NCBI GenBank assembly: GCA_938015875.1
Contig: CALLXE010000037.1
Location: 1 to 42,830, forward strand
Reading direction: 5' to 3'
Length of the DNA stretch: 42,830 bases
From: an uncultured Robiginitomaculum sp.
Lineage (GTDB): Bacteria; Pseudomonadota; Alphaproteobacteria; Caulobacterales; Maricaulaceae
The notes below the pieces were generated by a model. It was not told where the DNA came from, ran no database searches, and saw nothing but the letters and a program-made list of their open reading frames with translations. The translations under genes and the position numbers were made by a program. Below are positions 42,210 to 42,830 of this stretch, one piece after another; the stretch's first letter is position 1; each line of letters starts with the position of its first letter.

Positions 42210-42830
42210 ATGAACGCAGAGACGACATCCCCCGCCACAAAACCATGGCAAGCCACGGCCTTGACGTTGTTTACAGACGCATTTCCGGGGGTTTTGGGTG
42301 TGTCTGTGATCAGGGCGGCACAAAAGAATCACATTTGGGCGTTAGATGTGGTGGACATACGCGATTTTTCGTCTAATAAGCACCGCTCTGTCGACGATAC
42401 CCCTGCCGGCGGCGGCCCCGGAATGGTGCTGCGTGCCGATATAGCGGGAAAAGCGATAGAGAGTGTGGCCCTTAATGGGCGACCGCTGATCTACTTAACC
42501 CCGCGCGGGGCGCCGCTGACACAGAAACGTGTCAGAGAGTTGGCGACCGGTCCGGGGGTTGTTGTGTTTTGCGGACGCTTTGAAGGGCTCGATCAGCGGG
42601 TCATAGAGGCCCGCGAGATGGAAGAGATCTGCATCGGCGACTTTGTGCTCGCCGGCGGAGAGGTCGCCGCCCAAGCCTTAATAGAGGCCTGCGTGCGATT
42701 ACTGCCCGGCGTCCTCGGCGCGGCGGACTCGACCGTTGATGAGAGTTTTGAAGACGGCTTGCTGGAGTACCCGCTCTACGCCAAGCCGGCGACATGGGAC
42801 GGACGGGATATCCCGGACGTTTTAAGGTCC
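42210..42830 (+). CDS. trmD: tRNA (guanine37-N1)-methyltransferase (3' end outside window)
   Basis: TrmD methylates G37 of tRNAs with S-adenosylmethionine, which prevents +1 frameshifting. 207 codons are visible and the frame stays open at the window end. SPOUT-fold features are seen: ALTLFTDAFPGVLGVSVI near the N-terminus, SVDDTPAGGGPGMVLRAD, and IYLTPRGAPLTQKRVRELA. VVVFCGRFEGLDQRVIE and the knot segment IGDFVLAGGEVAAQALIEAC follow, then the downstream SFEDGLLEYPLYAKP helix leading into the C-terminal domain. It starts at the first ATG after the promoter/hairpin. It is separated from rimM by the DUF3857 gene and has its own promoter. Confidence 0.96.
   Translation, partial: MNAETTSPATKPWQATALTLFTDAFPGVLGVSVIRAAQKNHIWALDVVDIRDFSSNKHRSVDDTPAGGGPGMVLRADIAGKAIESVALNGRPLIYLTPRGAPLTQKRVRELATGPGVVVFCGRFEGLDQRVIEAREMEEICIGDFVLAGGEVAAQALIEACVRLLPGVLGAADSTVDESFEDGLLEYPLYAKPATWDGRDIPDVLRS

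Noticed and set aside
1-42830. tRNA, rRNA, transposase, integrase or attachment site
   Set aside because: Reading both strands I found no T-arm/anticodon pattern, no rRNA-like sequence, no DDE or recombinase motifs and no long terminal inverted repeats.

Overview
The window is a gene-dense stretch of an alphaproteobacterial chromosome of moderate GC content. Three things point to this group: the ordered cluster rpmH-rnpA-yidC-engB-argB, a GapR (DUF2312) nucleoid protein, and paired TTAA motifs of the kind bound by the cell-cycle regulator CtrA. A member of the Caulobacterales/Hyphomonadales-Maricaulales side of the class would fit, but that is inference. I saw no rRNA, tRNA, insertion sequence, phage gene or CRISPR array.

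Layout. 1-5651 (minus strand): rpmH, rnpA, yidC, engB, argB, a DUF1036 secreted protein and a pyrimidine 5'-nucleotidase cut by the window start. 5884-12086 (plus): an unknown secreted protein with a strong terminator, then an apparent operon of DUF547 protein, TVP38/TMEM64 membrane protein, MerA/Lpd-like flavoprotein and an orphan histidine kinase. 12094-12932 (minus): gapR and a basic protein that appears to start at CTG. 13041-16229 (plus): M19 dipeptidase, M28 lipoprotein peptidase and a polyprenyl diphosphate synthase. 16226-21614 (minus): ETF-ubiquinone oxidoreductase, a TPR lipoprotein, ispE and a MraY/WecA-type transferase. 21761-25873 (plus): a retropepsin-like/RimK fusion, a uracil-DNA glycosylase family protein without the iron-sulfur cysteines, and a DUF885 protein.

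25987-32050 (minus) is the most distinctive part. It holds a translationally coupled pair of unknown genes, then four consecutive paralogues. Each paralogue has a lipoprotein signal ending LSGC, a low-complexity linker of different length and composition, and a related C-terminal domain that looks like an outer-membrane beta-barrel ending in Phe. CtrA-like motifs lie in two of the intergenic regions of this array, including four TTAA tracts spaced exactly 11 bp apart.

32166-42830: an ArsC-family reductase, a pyridoxal kinase, a candidate structured small RNA, a beta-lactamase-fold hydrolase, a small basic protein behind three direct repeats, an epoxide-hydrolase-like enzyme, rpsU with leader hairpins, a TadE/TadG-like VWA protein, a small secreted protein, rimM, a DUF3857/transglutaminase/TPR lipoprotein, and trmD, which is cut by the window end. 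rimM and trmD, normally adjacent, are separated here by an opposite-strand gene of about 2.6 kb.

The best candidates for undescribed biology are the four-gene lipoprotein/barrel array with its promoter motifs, the candidate small RNA at about 33455-33560, and the ATAACTGT repeat cluster in front of a 48-residue protein.
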